From Megamerina dolium (Eukaryota > Arthropoda > Insecta > Diptera > Megamerinidae): a stretch of DNA of 64,000 nt. A program made the position numbers and the translations under genes. Position 1 is the stretch's first letter. Every line of letters starts with the position of its first letter. The stretch lies in contig OY978526.1 of the NCBI GenBank assembly GCA_963854835.1, positions 29,005,073-29,069,072 of the forward strand, given 5' to 3'. Shown here piece by piece: positions 49,754 to 60,769 of the stretch. Under the pieces are notes generated by a model. It searched no databases. It had not been told where the DNA came from and worked only from the letters and a program-made list of their open reading frames with translations.

Positions 49754-50364
49754 ATGTTATTAATCGCGTCCATTGCCATTGTCTGTTTATTACTCACCTT
49801 TGCTTCGGATATTATTAAAGTGGTATATAAATTCGCTTGCTGCCACACTTGCTTATTTCATTAACTTTATCCTCTTCATACATTTTTCAGCTACATATTT
49901 CCAAATTCTTTGTGCCTCTATTTGCTGGACAAAATAATTCTTCAACTACCGAGTTACATGAGCAGTTGAGGCATGCACGTATAGAATTGGAAAATGTTAA
50001 GAATTCGCCTGCCTCTGGAGAATATGCACAATTTATAAAAAAGATGCGTGCAGAGAAGAAAATCACCGAAATTGAAGAAAGACTACGCAGTGAACGTAAT
50101 ATGGGTGCAATCAAGGGAGCTTCTATTGACCTAATCGCTGTCTATGGGCTGAAAGCGTTACTTTCTTTAACGCTACTTATAATATCTGTACAGAATCGTT
50201 ACACACCAGTAATTATATTTGATGAACGCTTCAATTTTCAACCACTTGAGGGACTGCTAAGCTTTCCTACTGGTGTACCCAATGCCATTTCAGTACCCGT
50301 TTGGGTACTCTCGTGTAATGTAACATTTCGACTTGTCAGTAGTATAATCAAAGGAAAAAAATGA
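49754..50364 (+). CDS. Get1/WRB, tail-anchored protein insertion receptor subunit
   Basis: Two exons (49754-49822, 49891-50364; a 68-base intron) give 180 residues, against 174 for human WRB/GET1. With CAMLG/Get2 it forms the ER receptor that accepts tail-anchored proteins from the Get3/TRC40 ATPase. The first exon encodes the N-terminal membrane segment (about residues 1-20). Next comes a charged coiled coil (about 45-95; KMRAEKKITEIEERLRSERN), which in the family binds Get3, then two further hydrophobic segments (about 105-125 and 145-165), and a basic end IIKGKK. The start is the only ATG that supplies the first membrane segment. The gene is divergent from the C2orf42-like gene. Confidence 0.9.
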
Positions 50365-50581
50365 CTGAATGTTGAAAATTTAGTGTTTTTAAATTATACA
50401 TATTTATATCTTATTTAAATGATATTATATTAAAGTTTATTTTTCAATTAGCACAAATACCTGCTATACTTTATTATTCGGCTGTTCTGTTGTATTTCGA
50501 TAGCTACCTACTGTTAGAATGTAACGGATTTTACTAATTAAAAACATAATATTCCTTAGTCAGAATTTAGTGTTATCCAAA

Positions 50582-51432
50582 ATGGTTCATAATTTGCGCT
50601 CGCGTAATATTTGCAAAACATCTCCTTTAGACGGAGCATTACATGCATGGGGTATGCCAAGTATTGGCCGAACATTAGCTGGTACACAGCTAACTACAAC
50701 CCCATTAAATACAATATCACGAGCCAGCATAATTTCAAGCATTGTACACTCGACCTTTATAGTAACATCAAATGTAAGTGCACGATGCGTAGATCAATAT
50801 CTTCAAATAATCAACATGTAATTTGATACTATTAGCAAAATTATCAATCGAAGAGGCATAGATTACACAAACAAAAAGACCAAGTGGAAGTGCACCATCA
50901 TCATGAGCTTAGCAAGCTCATAGAGGAAACAAATACCAATGTAATCGAAAACAACAATTGCAGCGGCAGCAGCAACATCGATAATGTCCCGTTTCAGAAT
51001 ATTTCCACCATAGCCTATGAAAAAGATACCTTTGTTAAAAGCAATAAGTCAAGATATTTGGATAATTTACGTTCAGCAATTGATGATTGTGTATTCAAAG
51101 AAACTTTCAGAAAAAAATGTGGTGTTTCCTTACACCGCGTAAAGAAATCTTTGAGCGAGGACTATCATTACGATATAAATCGATGTACGTTGCATTAAAT
51201 GCACATAATGCAGCCATGAGAAAAATCACATAATTTTTTCTTTGTAGCTCATAACAAAGTTCGTGAATATATTTTGGAAAGTATTGCCTCAGGTAAGATG
51301 AAACAAATGTCTGGAGTAGGTGCTAGAGGCACATTTCGTTTGAATACCAAGTTTCACAAACGATATTCAGAAGCACGTAGGAAATGTACCATTAATAAAT
51401 TACGAAACGGTTTGTATAGAGTTAAATATTAA
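50582..51432 (+). CDS. Divergent linker-histone (H15) domain protein
   Basis: Three exons (50582-50773, 50836-51184, 51248-51432; introns of 62 and 63 bases) give 241 residues. Residues about 137-213 form a linker-histone globular domain: RYLDNLRSAIDD, CGVSLHRVKKSL, VREYILESIASGKMKQ, and the diagnostic GVGARGTFRL, which aligns with GTGASGSFKL of histone H1. Canonical H1 has a long Lys-rich tail. Here there are only about 28 basic residues after the domain, and an unusual 136-residue N-terminal region with a His run and Asn/Ser-rich stretch. Introns also set it apart from replication-dependent H1 genes. It probably binds nucleosomal DNA; a germline or early-embryo H1 variant is one possibility. 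I do not recognise the specific orthologue. Confidence 0.8.
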
Positions 51433-51605
51433 ATAACAATTAATCATAAGCCTTCAATTTAGTTAGCTCCATGGTCATTTTACGAAAAAGGTTTAAATCT
51501 GGTGTCTAAAATGCTGTGCATTAGAACCAAATTTTTATTATTATTTTTAATACAATTGTAAATGTTAATTTTTTTATTCTATAGATATATTCATGTACAT
51601 TTATT

Positions 51606-51611
51606 AATAAA
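51606..51611 (+). terminator. Candidate poly(A) signal of the H15 gene
   Basis: AATAAA 174 bases past the stop and only about 40 bases before the stop codon of convergent GatA, so the two transcripts probably overlap at their 3' ends. Confidence 0.5.
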
Positions 51612-51650
51612 GAAAACATAATTTATTTTAAAAATGACATCGTTACACTT

Positions 51651-54527
51651 TCAATTGCGCGCCGCATAGATTTGAGAATTTTGTAAACAATCAAACGCCA
51701 CACGAGCCTCTATCCAACGTGCCACAGTCAGTAAAGTTTGTTCATTTAATGAACGACTCATTAACTGTAAACTTATGGGTAAACCTTGTTGGGACAATCG
51801 AATCGGTATGGACACTGCTGGTATGCCTGCCATATTTGCAGGCTGTGTGCAGAAATCTTGCACAGCACATTGATCTCGATTTGATAGCGCTACGAAATCC
51901 TTATATAAAGGTGCTGTTGTTAATGTAGTTGGTGTGAGGAGCACATCGACAGCTTCAGATGATGGACGGAAGGCTTTTTCGAAGTCCTGTGCAATCATTC
52001 GGCGTACTTGTAACGCTTTCTCAAAGTAATGATTGTAATGCTTACGCAATAGAAAAAAATTTCCTGTCAAAATTCGTGTTTTCACAACATTATTGAATCC
52101 CTCTGCTCGTGTCTTTGCATACAATTGCTCAGTGCTGTGATCGTCGTCGGCGCGATGACCATATTCAATGCCGTCAAAGCGGGCCATATTGCTCGCTACC
52201 TCACATTGATTTAAAATCGAATACACGAAGATACTTGCCGCTGTATAAGGCATCGAAATTTGGCAAACACGGGCGCCTTCATCTTCCAACATATCGGCAA
52301 TTTTCATCCATGTCTCTAGTACTTCGGATGACAAGCCGGGGCAATGGTATTCTTTCGGTATACCAATACGTATTTTGCTCAAATCAATTTCGTCCACATT
52401 GGGTATATTTATTTTCTGGTATGTTTTCCTAATAGTGGTCGAGTCCCTATTATCAGGGCCAGCTATGGCATTGAGGACCGCAACACAATCTTCAACACTA
52501 CGTGTTAGAATACCAGGCACATCCATAGAGTTAACTAATGGTATCAGACCATGACGCGATACCAGACCATATGTAGGCTTGAGGCCAACAACACCGCAAT
52601 AGGATGCAGGATTACGTGTGGAACCACCTGTGTCAGAACCAATTGCGCTGAAAACAAATTTAAATTAATTCATTAAATACATTGAAATGCAACCTTGCGT
52701 AAAAGTAGCTCTCTGACAATTGGCAACGCGTGCACAAATGTATGACAGCTATGTTGTTGTCAAAATTTCTCGACGCAACTTCAACGGATTGCTGTCAGTC
52801 GAAATCGGTAATAAAAATACTGCGAAAAGTCGAATTATTCGCGTAAATTTTATAATTTTCGCCAAAGAAAAATGTCTGCAATATTCAGATTGACCAGTCG
52901 TTCGCTATTGCAACGCAATGCAGCACTTAATCAGGCACTACGTCTAACACGCACCATTAAAACCTCACAGAAAAAGGATGAGACGGCCGCCGTCGCTGCG
53001 CCGCCACCAGTTACAAAAGAAGATTTTGCCAACCCCAACCCAAAAAATTGGGTCAGTTATGGCTTTGACTATAAAACTGAATCAGAAGATCGCAAGGCAA
53101 CACAACTATCATTCTTCTTTTCGGTGACTCTATGCTTAGTTTGGGGCACATTCATTTGGGCGTATCTGCCCGACCCTCAGTTGCGAGATTGGGCGCAGCG
53201 TGAAGGGTATTTGGAGTTGAGACGCCGTGAGCAGGCTGGTGTGGATTTAGTTAATCCCAATTATATCGAACCCTCTGCCATGATTCTGCCATCGGACGAT
53301 GAACTCGGCGACACCGAAATTATCATTTAAGTTCAATTTTAACCAATACATTTGTTTAAGCAGAACGCTAATTAATGTGTGCTATTGTTATGTAATTGAG
53401 AATAGACTATTAGATGAGATATGCGCCATTGTACTAATAAATTAATGCCGATATTTCCAAATAGTGATTTCTAATTGTGGTGACTTGAAAATTATTGCAT
53501 ATTAAAATTCGCTCTTATGTATGTCCACATTGTAAACAAAGTTTTGGGTGGACGTAATTTTGAGGTTGTGTACTATTTGCACAGTGGCGGTGTAAAATAA
53601 AAAAATATGAAAGCAATATTGGCATTTCAAATGAGGCAGAGTTAAATTTTCGAATAAACAGTGTAATCTGGATAGCGAAACAGAACCCCGTTTAGTATGG
53701 CAAATTTTGTAAAAATCCATTTTTCTATTTTGAAGAAATAAATTTTTTTATATTAAAAACGAAAATATTTGCAAAATGCACCTTAAAATTAATATAGTGG
53801 CATTTACCTGATATAACAGCACACACATGTAGTTTTCGGTAACCAGATTACACTGTATTACATATGCACAATATTTACTTACGCATAGCATATACCCGCT
53901 GACACGACTGAAGCTGAACCACCAGAACTTCCACCAGCTATACGCCAATTGTTATCACTTAAATCTTCACTCCAAATATTTTTAGTTGGTCCATAGATTG
54001 AATCAACAGTACCGGAACCCATTGCAAATTGATCTAGATTCGTTTTGCCAATTAGTACCGCACCTGCTTCTTTTAAACGCTTACACACTGTAGCATCGTA
54101 AGGTGGAACAAAATCTTGAAGCATTCTGCAAAATGATTTACCTTTTGAAATTATTTTATATTATCATATCTGTTTACCCTTACTTTGAAGCACAAGTAGT
54201 TGAAACATCTTTTGTACAAAAGTTATCTTTAATAGCAATTGTAATGCCATCAAAAATGCTGCGATTATTTTGCTCAGCAAAACGGTGGGCAGCCTCTTTT
54301 GCTTGATGCATCGCCAGTTCAGGTGTAAGTCTTATAAATGCGTTGAGTGATTTCAATTTCACTGCATCGTCCAATGCACAGTCAACAACTGAGCGTGGAG
54401 ATATACTGCCATCAGCATAATTGGCTGCCAACTATGAATTAAATTGATGTAATAAATTGCACATTGTATTTCATTAATTGTTATTCTATCAAACCTGCTT
54501 AATATTCAATTGCAAGTGGCGCCTCAT
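51651..54527 (-). CDS. GatA: Mitochondrial glutamyl-tRNA(Gln) amidotransferase subunit A
   Basis: Exons on the minus strand are 54495-54527, 54184-54431, 53883-54125 and 51651-52647, giving 506 residues with consistent phases. GatA is the amidase of the mitochondrial GatCAB complex, which turns Glu-tRNA(Gln) into Gln-tRNA(Gln) using ammonia released from glutamine. The amidase-signature triad is visible: Lys79 in AIKDNF, Ser160 in GGSSGGSA and Ser184 in [23 protein letters not shown] near the C-terminus is also typical. The first exon encodes only 11 residues ([11 protein letters not shown]), a short basic start usable for mitochondrial import. Its third intron (52648-53882) contains NDUFB11 on the opposite strand. 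Confidence 0.95.
52872..53330 (+). CDS. NP15.6: NADH dehydrogenase (complex I) subunit NDUFB11 / NP15.6
   Basis: A single-exon gene of 152 residues (human NDUFB11 has 153). It is an accessory subunit of the membrane arm of mitochondrial complex I. The N-terminus is a mitochondrial presequence rich in Arg, Ser and Leu (about residues 1-30). Conserved text [11 protein letters not shown] follows, then one membrane span (about 77-97, [20 protein letters not shown]), then [15 protein letters not shown] and an acidic C-terminus. It lies wholly within intron 3 of GatA on the opposite strand. The AATAAA at 53436-53441 is a good poly(A) signal. In Drosophila the two genes are, as I recall, neighbours. 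Confidence 0.95.
   Translation: MSAIFRLTSRSLLQRNAALNQALRLTRTIKTSQKKDETAAVAAPPPVTKEDFANPNPKNWVSYGFDYKTESEDRKATQLSFFFSVTLCLVWGTFIWAYLPDPQLRDWAQREGYLELRRREQAGVDLVNPNYIEPSAMILPSDDELGDTEIII
53436..53441 (+). terminator. Candidate poly(A) signal of NDUFB11
   Basis: AATAAA 106 bases after the stop, still inside the GatA intron. Confidence 0.55.
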
Positions 54528-54685
54528 TGTAATACATACATTAATCCTATACTAAACCATACAATCCTCCGGCCTGATGTGTGTAGGTTATTTTACTTGG
54601 TTACCTCTTAGCAGCTGATTAAGAGCATTTTTAATTTTAACTTAATCAGCGGGGAAGGGGATAAACAAAAAAATAAATATCCAAT

Positions 54686-54695
54686 ATCAGCTGAT
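54686..54695. promoter_or_regulatory. Perfect AWCAGCTGWT motif upstream of GatA
   Basis: ATCAGCTGAT is 159 bases upstream of the GatA start codon; a near match (54612-54621) lies 85 bases upstream. In Drosophila this E-box-like word marks many housekeeping core promoters. Confidence 0.45.
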
Positions 54696-54699
54696 CATT

Positions 54700-55439
54700 G
54701 CGTTCACTCTATCTATCTCATTTCATCCCAGAGGTTTCAATTCTAGATCACGTCACGTTGTCACTTCGGTTAATTTGTGTTTACAATTTAAGCTTGCCAC
54801 ATGACGGCAATTCTGGCCCATTTTGGAGATTTCCAAAACCAATTTTTATAAACGCGGGTAAAGATATAGTTTGTCACCGGATGTTGTTTCTCATCCAAGC
54901 AAAATTTCAACCTCAATCAGTATTATCTATACTATTTTTGTTAAATACTCACCGAAATCTTAATGCGTTTTACAACAATAAATTTCTGATTACTTTAAAT
55001 TTAATAGGCCCAGTTTCACCAATCAATTTTAAACTTTACCAGACTATCAAAATTTAAAATAGCAAATTACCAAACAATTTGTTCCGGTTAAATTTTTAAA
55101 AGATCGTTTCCAAACAAAAAATTTAAATCCCAAAATAGCTTCCTGTCGTGATGAAAATTGAGTTGGTTACATATGTTTAAAGTTTGTTAAGCATATCAAA
55201 GGAATAGCTCCAGCTTCCTAGATTTCGTCTCTACGAACAATTCCGCCAGCTGCCGAGATTGCCCAAGCACCCAATCACGAATGGGGGTGTTAATATTCTA
55301 GTACTTGAATGTCAGAATCTCGGGGTCATGAGAATGATGGACTACAAAACTGCAGGCACTGCTGACCAGTTTGTCGAGTTGTTTATGATCACAGACGATG
55401 ATCAACTTGTCTGCATCCACCATCTCATAGGCAGGATAT
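54700..55439. other. Non-coding spacer between GatA and a LINE fragment
   Basis: I see no supported exon. Short frames near 54700 and 55260 lack splice context. Part of 55225-55439 may be further degenerate LINE sequence. Confidence 0.4.
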
Positions 55440-56085
55440 TTTAGGATGAAAACATTCGCTGTGGATGGAATCTCTGTTATATACCCCCTGCCTAAAAAGG
55501 GAGACCCCAAAATTCTCGCAAACTATCGTGGAATGGTGGATGCCGTACCTCAGTCGTTAGTGCGTTGACCTTCTGATCTGTAGGTCGTGGGTTCAATCCG
55601 CGGCTGAAGCATAACAAATTTAATATCGAAAAGATTTTTCTTTCGAACGGTACCCACCTCTCGGCAAGCAATTGACAATTCTTCCGGCTGTAAAAATTTC
55701 CAAAAAATTCTTCTTAAAAGAATTATGTTAGAAACCTAAATTAAAGTGATGTCACAAGGGTTCTGTCGTTCTGGACCGACTAATACAAGTAGGTCCCTTC
55801 TATTGCTGTCCAAATTTAACACTTACAACAGTATTGGAAGAGAAGCTCGGTGGTATCACAATGGGCTTTTCTGGCCTAAGTGTGTCCTCTCAGAGGGACA
55901 GCAGCCACAATAACCTAAACCTACCGTGGAATGAATCTGTACAGCATTGCATACAATATTTGATTGTACCTTATTAGCGTGGATTCAGGTTTGGTGAATT
56001 CACATAAGACCAGATTTTCATATTGCGACAAATTCTGGAGAAGACTCAAGAAAATCAAATCGATACACAGCACAGATTTGTTGTG
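55440..56085 (+). mobile_element. LINE reverse-transcriptase fragment split by a SINE
   Basis: Before the SINE the frame reads ISVIYPLPKKGDPKILANYRG, the RT block with NYRG. After it the same protein resumes (MNLYSIAYNI), then GFR.G..T.DQIFILRQILEKTQE, the next RT block. Stops are present, so it is dead. It is probably of the same broad LINE type as 44823-45715 but covers an upstream part of the RT domain. Confidence 0.8.
55536..55924 (+). mobile_element. tRNA-derived SINE
   Basis: The head has an A-box-like tRNA D-arm (TACCTCAGTCGTTAGTG, from about 55552) and a perfect B-box GGTTCAATCC (55590-55599), i.e. a pol III promoter. The body ends in a segment resembling the 3' end of the LINE at 23705-23774, with a CCTAAACCTA tail. 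It is flanked by a 9-base target duplication CGTGGAATG (55527-55535 and 55925-55933). It lies inside an older LINE fragment. Confidence 0.85.
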
Positions 56086-56093
56086 CATAAAAC

Positions 56094-56141
56094 AGAGGTA
56101 AACCCTTACCACTTTCAAAATTCCGGTAAGGGTTTACCTCT
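56094..56141. repeat. Perfect 17-bp hairpin
   Basis: AGAGGTAAACCCTTACC (56094-56110) and its exact reverse complement (56125-56141) are separated by 14 bases. No U-run follows and no gene lies beside it. Confidence 0.85.
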
Positions 56142-56159
56142 ACTACATAATATTTAAGT

Positions 56160-56342
56160 TTACCTCCCGTATGCAGTGATGGTAGAGTGGTATATGGCTC
56201 GTACTTCGCCCCACTGTTTGATTCCATTCATATGACTTGTGCACGCTAATTTAGGACACTTTAATTTACGGAGTTCGAATTTGAGTTCAGTTGCCTCGGT
56301 AATATCAATGGAAGTCCAGCCATTATATTTCATTCCAGCCAT
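56160..56342 (-). other. Unassigned open reading frame
   Basis: A 60-residue frame (MAGMKYNGWTSIDITEATEL and onward) has balanced composition unlike the AT-rich frames around it, and runs to a possible donor AG/GTAAAC near 56164. No domain is recognised, and no partner exon was found downstream. It could be a retrocopy fragment, transposon coding or chance. Confidence 0.25.
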
Positions 56343-57107
56343 TATGCGTTAGGTATTATATTTTCAAACCACTAGAGAATGGCAATGATTAGGAAAACCC
56401 AGTCTTTAGTGAAGGCATTATGTACCAGAAAACCAGACTGTCAAATCATTTATAGTCGTTCAAAATCGATTATAATAGCCACATTCTTTTGCACACGAGT
56501 TGCAAAAGAACACTGGCTTATTTGTCAAACTGCATGCAAAGCAACAACAAAAATAAGCGACATCGTCTATTTTAACCGAGTTAAATTGAAGTTGCTTATA
56601 TTTTAATCGACCTGAGTTATAGTGTTGGAAAGTAAAAAAACAGCACTATTGTGAATAGACTACTGGAATGTGCTTGGGAAATTTCAACAACACGTCAAAT
56701 TATTGTAAATATAAACAAAAATATGCAAAATAAAGCAAGTGTAAATAAAAATTTATTTTAAATAAACGAATATATTTACCACAGATTCCGCAGAATTGCT
56801 TCTTTTTGTTTTTAATTCGTTTACAAATTTTACGAAAAACTATATATACCACCAGTGTTGCTAAGTAACTAAAGGGAAATTATATTCAAGTAAAAGGGAA
56901 ATTAAATGCGAGTTGATGTTCTTTTGCAACTCGGTTACAAAAGAATGTAGCTAATGAAAAGTAGGTAAACAACCAATATCATTTATGGGGGAAAAAGGTA
57001 TGGAAGCACATTGGCAACTTCGGCACTATTGTTGTTTATATGTATTTTACTACCAGATGGAAATACTTATATGAAAAGAACGGAAATATTAAACAAGGAT
57101 TTGAAGA
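56343..57107. other. Non-coding spacer upstream of ARMC5
   Basis: Presumably holds the ARMC5 promoter. No motif placement is convincing. Confidence 0.4.
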
Positions 57108-60100
57108 ATGAATCGTGAATTGGTCGAGTCAATATTGGGCGTAGTAATAACATCAAATGATAAGAATGTCGTTGTGAAAGGTTTACTTAAACTGCGCACA
57201 GATTTAGTGAAGAATCGTGATGGCATTATACTCTTTCGCGATGCTGGTGGTATACGTCCAATGGTACGCTTTCTGAATAAGCCACATGAGAAAATACTCG
57301 AAATAGCCTTGAGCATACTTGGCAACTGTTGTACAGATGAACTATGCTGCAAAGAGGTAAGTTTAGAACGATGGATTCTTCTTTGTTCATCACTCAATTG
57401 GCATTTACACATACTATTCAACTGTAGGCTCTGGAGTGTAAAGTAGTAATACCGCTGGCAACCATCCTCAAATCCATACCAAATCCGATCATTCAATGTC
57501 GTGCTTGCCGTCTGCTTGGAAATTTGACCAAATTTGGTGATTGTACTCAGCTAATTGCCAATCATTGTCCAGTGATTGCACATTCGTTGTGCCACATTAT
57601 TGCCGAGACCAGTGATTTAGATGTGCGCATGATGGCATTTCGTGCTTGTCGTTTCCTGTTGGGCAATCCACAATTCTTGAAACATTTCCTGCAGGCAAAT
57701 GGTTTTATCACGATTCTACGTCTATTGGCAGCCGTTATGAAAAATGATACACCACAGGAGGAACTGCTGGCCGATCAGTCGACGATACCGTTGATGGGTC
57801 TTAAGAGAAATCAACATCGTGAGAAATACTTCGAAGAAGTAGCACGCAATCTGGAAGGTGTCCGTAGTGATATATTCGACCATGAGATGCTAAAGAATGC
57901 ATCTCGAGTTCCTAATGTATATGCAATGCCTAAGGAGAAGGGCGCATTAGAGTTGGCCTGCGAAATTCTGAAATGTCTCTTAGTAATGTCGGAATTGCAA
58001 ATTAGTTTTAACGTGTGGGAGGTGAGTTTGTTTTTGCACTACATTACATATCAGATATTCTCCGTCAGTCTTATATATTCTTCTTTTTTTCCCATAGACT
58101 CTAAATCCGAATAGTAGCTCGTTTAAACCAATTGTATTCTTCGTATCGGAGGATAATAAACATCGTAGTGTTGCTTTGAAGATTTTATCCAACTTCTCTA
58201 AAAATGTGGGCGCTTTCTACATACTCAGCTCCGCAGATGCGATAGTGGCTGCATGTGAGCTTCTTGTGTCTGTGAATATGAGCATGCCATTGAGCGAGAG
58301 TGAAACACGTCATTGTATTAATGTGATATGCATGCTGTCGCCGGATGCGTGTAATCGTTCAAAAATACGTCGTTCTGGAGCCATTCGTAAGCTGATTGCA
58401 ATGGCTCGTGACTCCGAGTCAACCACAGAAATATCATCTGTACGTATTGAGTGCAGAGAAACTAACAAACTGAACAACTGATAAATTTCATTTAAACACC
58501 ACATCCTCTTTTAGATTCTATATCTTCTAAATAATTTCGAATATGACAATATGAGCATGGATCTTATGCTAAAGGAGGGTCTGATACCGGTATTGGTAAA
58601 TGAATTGAATGCTTATTTGACCAATGATGATGAATATCATCGAAAGAAACGTGAGGAGAAACTTCAGCAGACAGCCAAGAAGCGTAAACTCACACAGCAA
58701 TCGAATAGTGATCACAAATGCAAAGTAATATTTAGAAATTATTGTTTCGGTTAATTGTTCTAAAATTGCAAATTTTCCAATTTTTAGTTTGTAAAATTAC
58801 ATGACGAGTCAGCATCATTATCCGCCATCTTAGATTGTGATTCACCAAGCAGTTCGCCACGTTCATATGTTCCAAACTCGAGTCCTTGCAGTTCACGTTG
58901 TATGTCACCAGCTGGAAGTAATTCATTTAAAATTGATGGTGAGTAATAAGGCATTGCCTGTAGTATTACTCTCTTATTCCTTTACCATATTCAGATGCTG
59001 CGCCATCTGCTGATGATGAAACCTATTCGCCCGTCTGCAGCGATGACGATGATGATGGAAATGATGACGACGCACCACAATCTGTGGAATCTGATGCTGC
59101 TGCTGCTGCTGCCGCCAATACCACAAATCATACAAATCGTCCATCAGATAATTCAGATATAATGAAATTATTGGATATTGCGTGTCGTACAGAAGCGGAC
59201 GAGGACAGTATGTCCGATAAAGAAGACGATGAAGAGATTAGTCAGGGTTTGTAGCATATTTGATATTTTCATTAATTTATTTGTTGCATATATATTGTAT
59301 ACCTTAGATATGCCTGGTCAGAAATTGTTGTTGGGTAACTTGCCACGTAGTACAATTGATATAATTGAGAATTTATTGTTTCGTGTAACGCTGCTGGTGA
59401 ATAAACGTGGTGAATTGGGTAAACCGGAAACTCTAAATACACTCATCAAAGCCATAAATGTATTTGGTGCAAATAATAATTTTGCCGGTTCGCTTACTAA
59501 TATATTGCTGTAGGTAGAGGACATGTGTGTGGGCAAATATACATATTAACCTTTTTTTCTTCTTTTCAGAGAGAGTCAATTTTTTGCCCAGATCGTCAAA
59601 CAGGGTATTGTACATAAGCTCTATCAAATAACCAAAGTCGAAGAGGTATATTTATATTAAGTACACGCTTAGGTCATACTCATAAATATTCAATTGAATA
59701 ATTCCAGATGAAAAAAGATGGTTTTGGCTTTTTGGAGACACTCACCTGTGTCGGAGAATCGAATTATGGCAAAGCAGAGTTGGCACGTCTCTTACGCTCC
59801 GATGATTTGGTTTCGCAGAAATCTGCTGCCATCGCTGTGGCCTTCATTATAAAGAGTCATCGGTTACTCTATCAATTTCTAAATGATGGCAATGCATTGA
59901 CCGTACTACTCAACATTATACTCAGCTGCAAAACGGATGAATACACAACAGAGGCTGTGGATGCACTTACCCATATGTCACATCATACACTCAACATATC
60001 GGTACCACAACTGAATAGTGTTGCAAAATGTGCTGGTGAATATGAAGAGTACAATGAGAATGCCCCAGATGATGATGGTATCGTATACGATATGCGTTTT

Positions 60101-60667
60101 GTGGTGCACGAACGTTGTGACGACACATCAAGTGGCACAGCAGCAGCAACAGCAGCTCCAGTTGTTGTGCAATTCAATAAACAGATGTTGTGCACCGCCA
60201 GCGAAGTCTTCAACACCATGCTGAATAGTGATTTTCGTGAGGGTAACGAAGGCGAAATACAACTGCATAATACATACACTGTATATGGTCTGAAATATTT
60301 CCTGAATTTAATTGTACGTCAATCGAAACATTGCAAATTCAACATTCCACCGCTGGAGAAATATCATGCGCTCTTGGAGGCATTCGAAATGTCACGTATT
60401 TATATTATACCCGCAATGGAAGATGTGCTTCAGCAATTGCTAATTTATTTGCTGAATGCATCCAACTGCCTAAGTGTATTCGAGTGGTCGATGAAAAATT
60501 ACCATGCCGAATTGATAGAAATGGCCATTAACTACTACCTTTGCTCGTCATTGCCAACAGCCGCTAAAGTGGAATTATTCCATAAAGCGGATTATTCCAC
60601 ATATTCGACAGAATGGTTTCAAATGATCATCGATGCGATACTGGGACGTTGTAGGAATGGCTTTTAG
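57108..60667 (+). CDS. Armc5: Armadillo repeat-containing protein 5 (ARM + BTB)
   Basis: Nine exons (57108-57356, 57428-58021, 58098-58439, 58515-58724, 58788-58938, 58995-59246, 59308-59509, 59570-59645, 59708-60667), with phases that agree, give 1011 residues (human ARMC5 935). Armadillo-like helical repeats fill roughly residues 1-450 and 600-800. Between them is an acidic, Ala-rich, probably disordered linker (about 470-600, with DDDDDG and a seven-Ala run). A BTB domain lies at about 820-935 (VVVQFNKQML, SEVFNTMLNSDFREG). In mammals ARMC5 is a CUL3 adaptor acting on RNA polymerase II subunits; the same role here is inferred from the domain order. AATAAA at 60757-60762 is a likely poly(A) signal. 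The gene is convergent with Rab7. Confidence 0.9.
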
Positions 60668-60756
60668 ATGCGGCCGTCTTGCGTGTATATGTATTATTTT
60701 GTAAATTGGCTATATTAAACACTCATCATCGACTAGTAGTATTTTAATCGTAGTTG

Positions 60757-60762
60757 AATAAA
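60757..60762 (+). terminator. Candidate poly(A) signal of ARMC5
   Basis: AATAAA 90 bases after the stop codon. Confidence 0.55.
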
Positions 60763-60769
60763 TCGAACA

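Noticed and set aside
55550..55615. A functional tRNA gene at the SINE head
   Set aside because: The B-box is perfect but the anticodon arm does not form a normal 5-bp stem with a 7-base loop, and it continues into a SINE body with target duplications.
57089..57496. Minus-strand 135-residue frame over ARMC5 exon 1
   Set aside because: Antisense shadow; the plus strand has the phase-consistent exon and splice sites.
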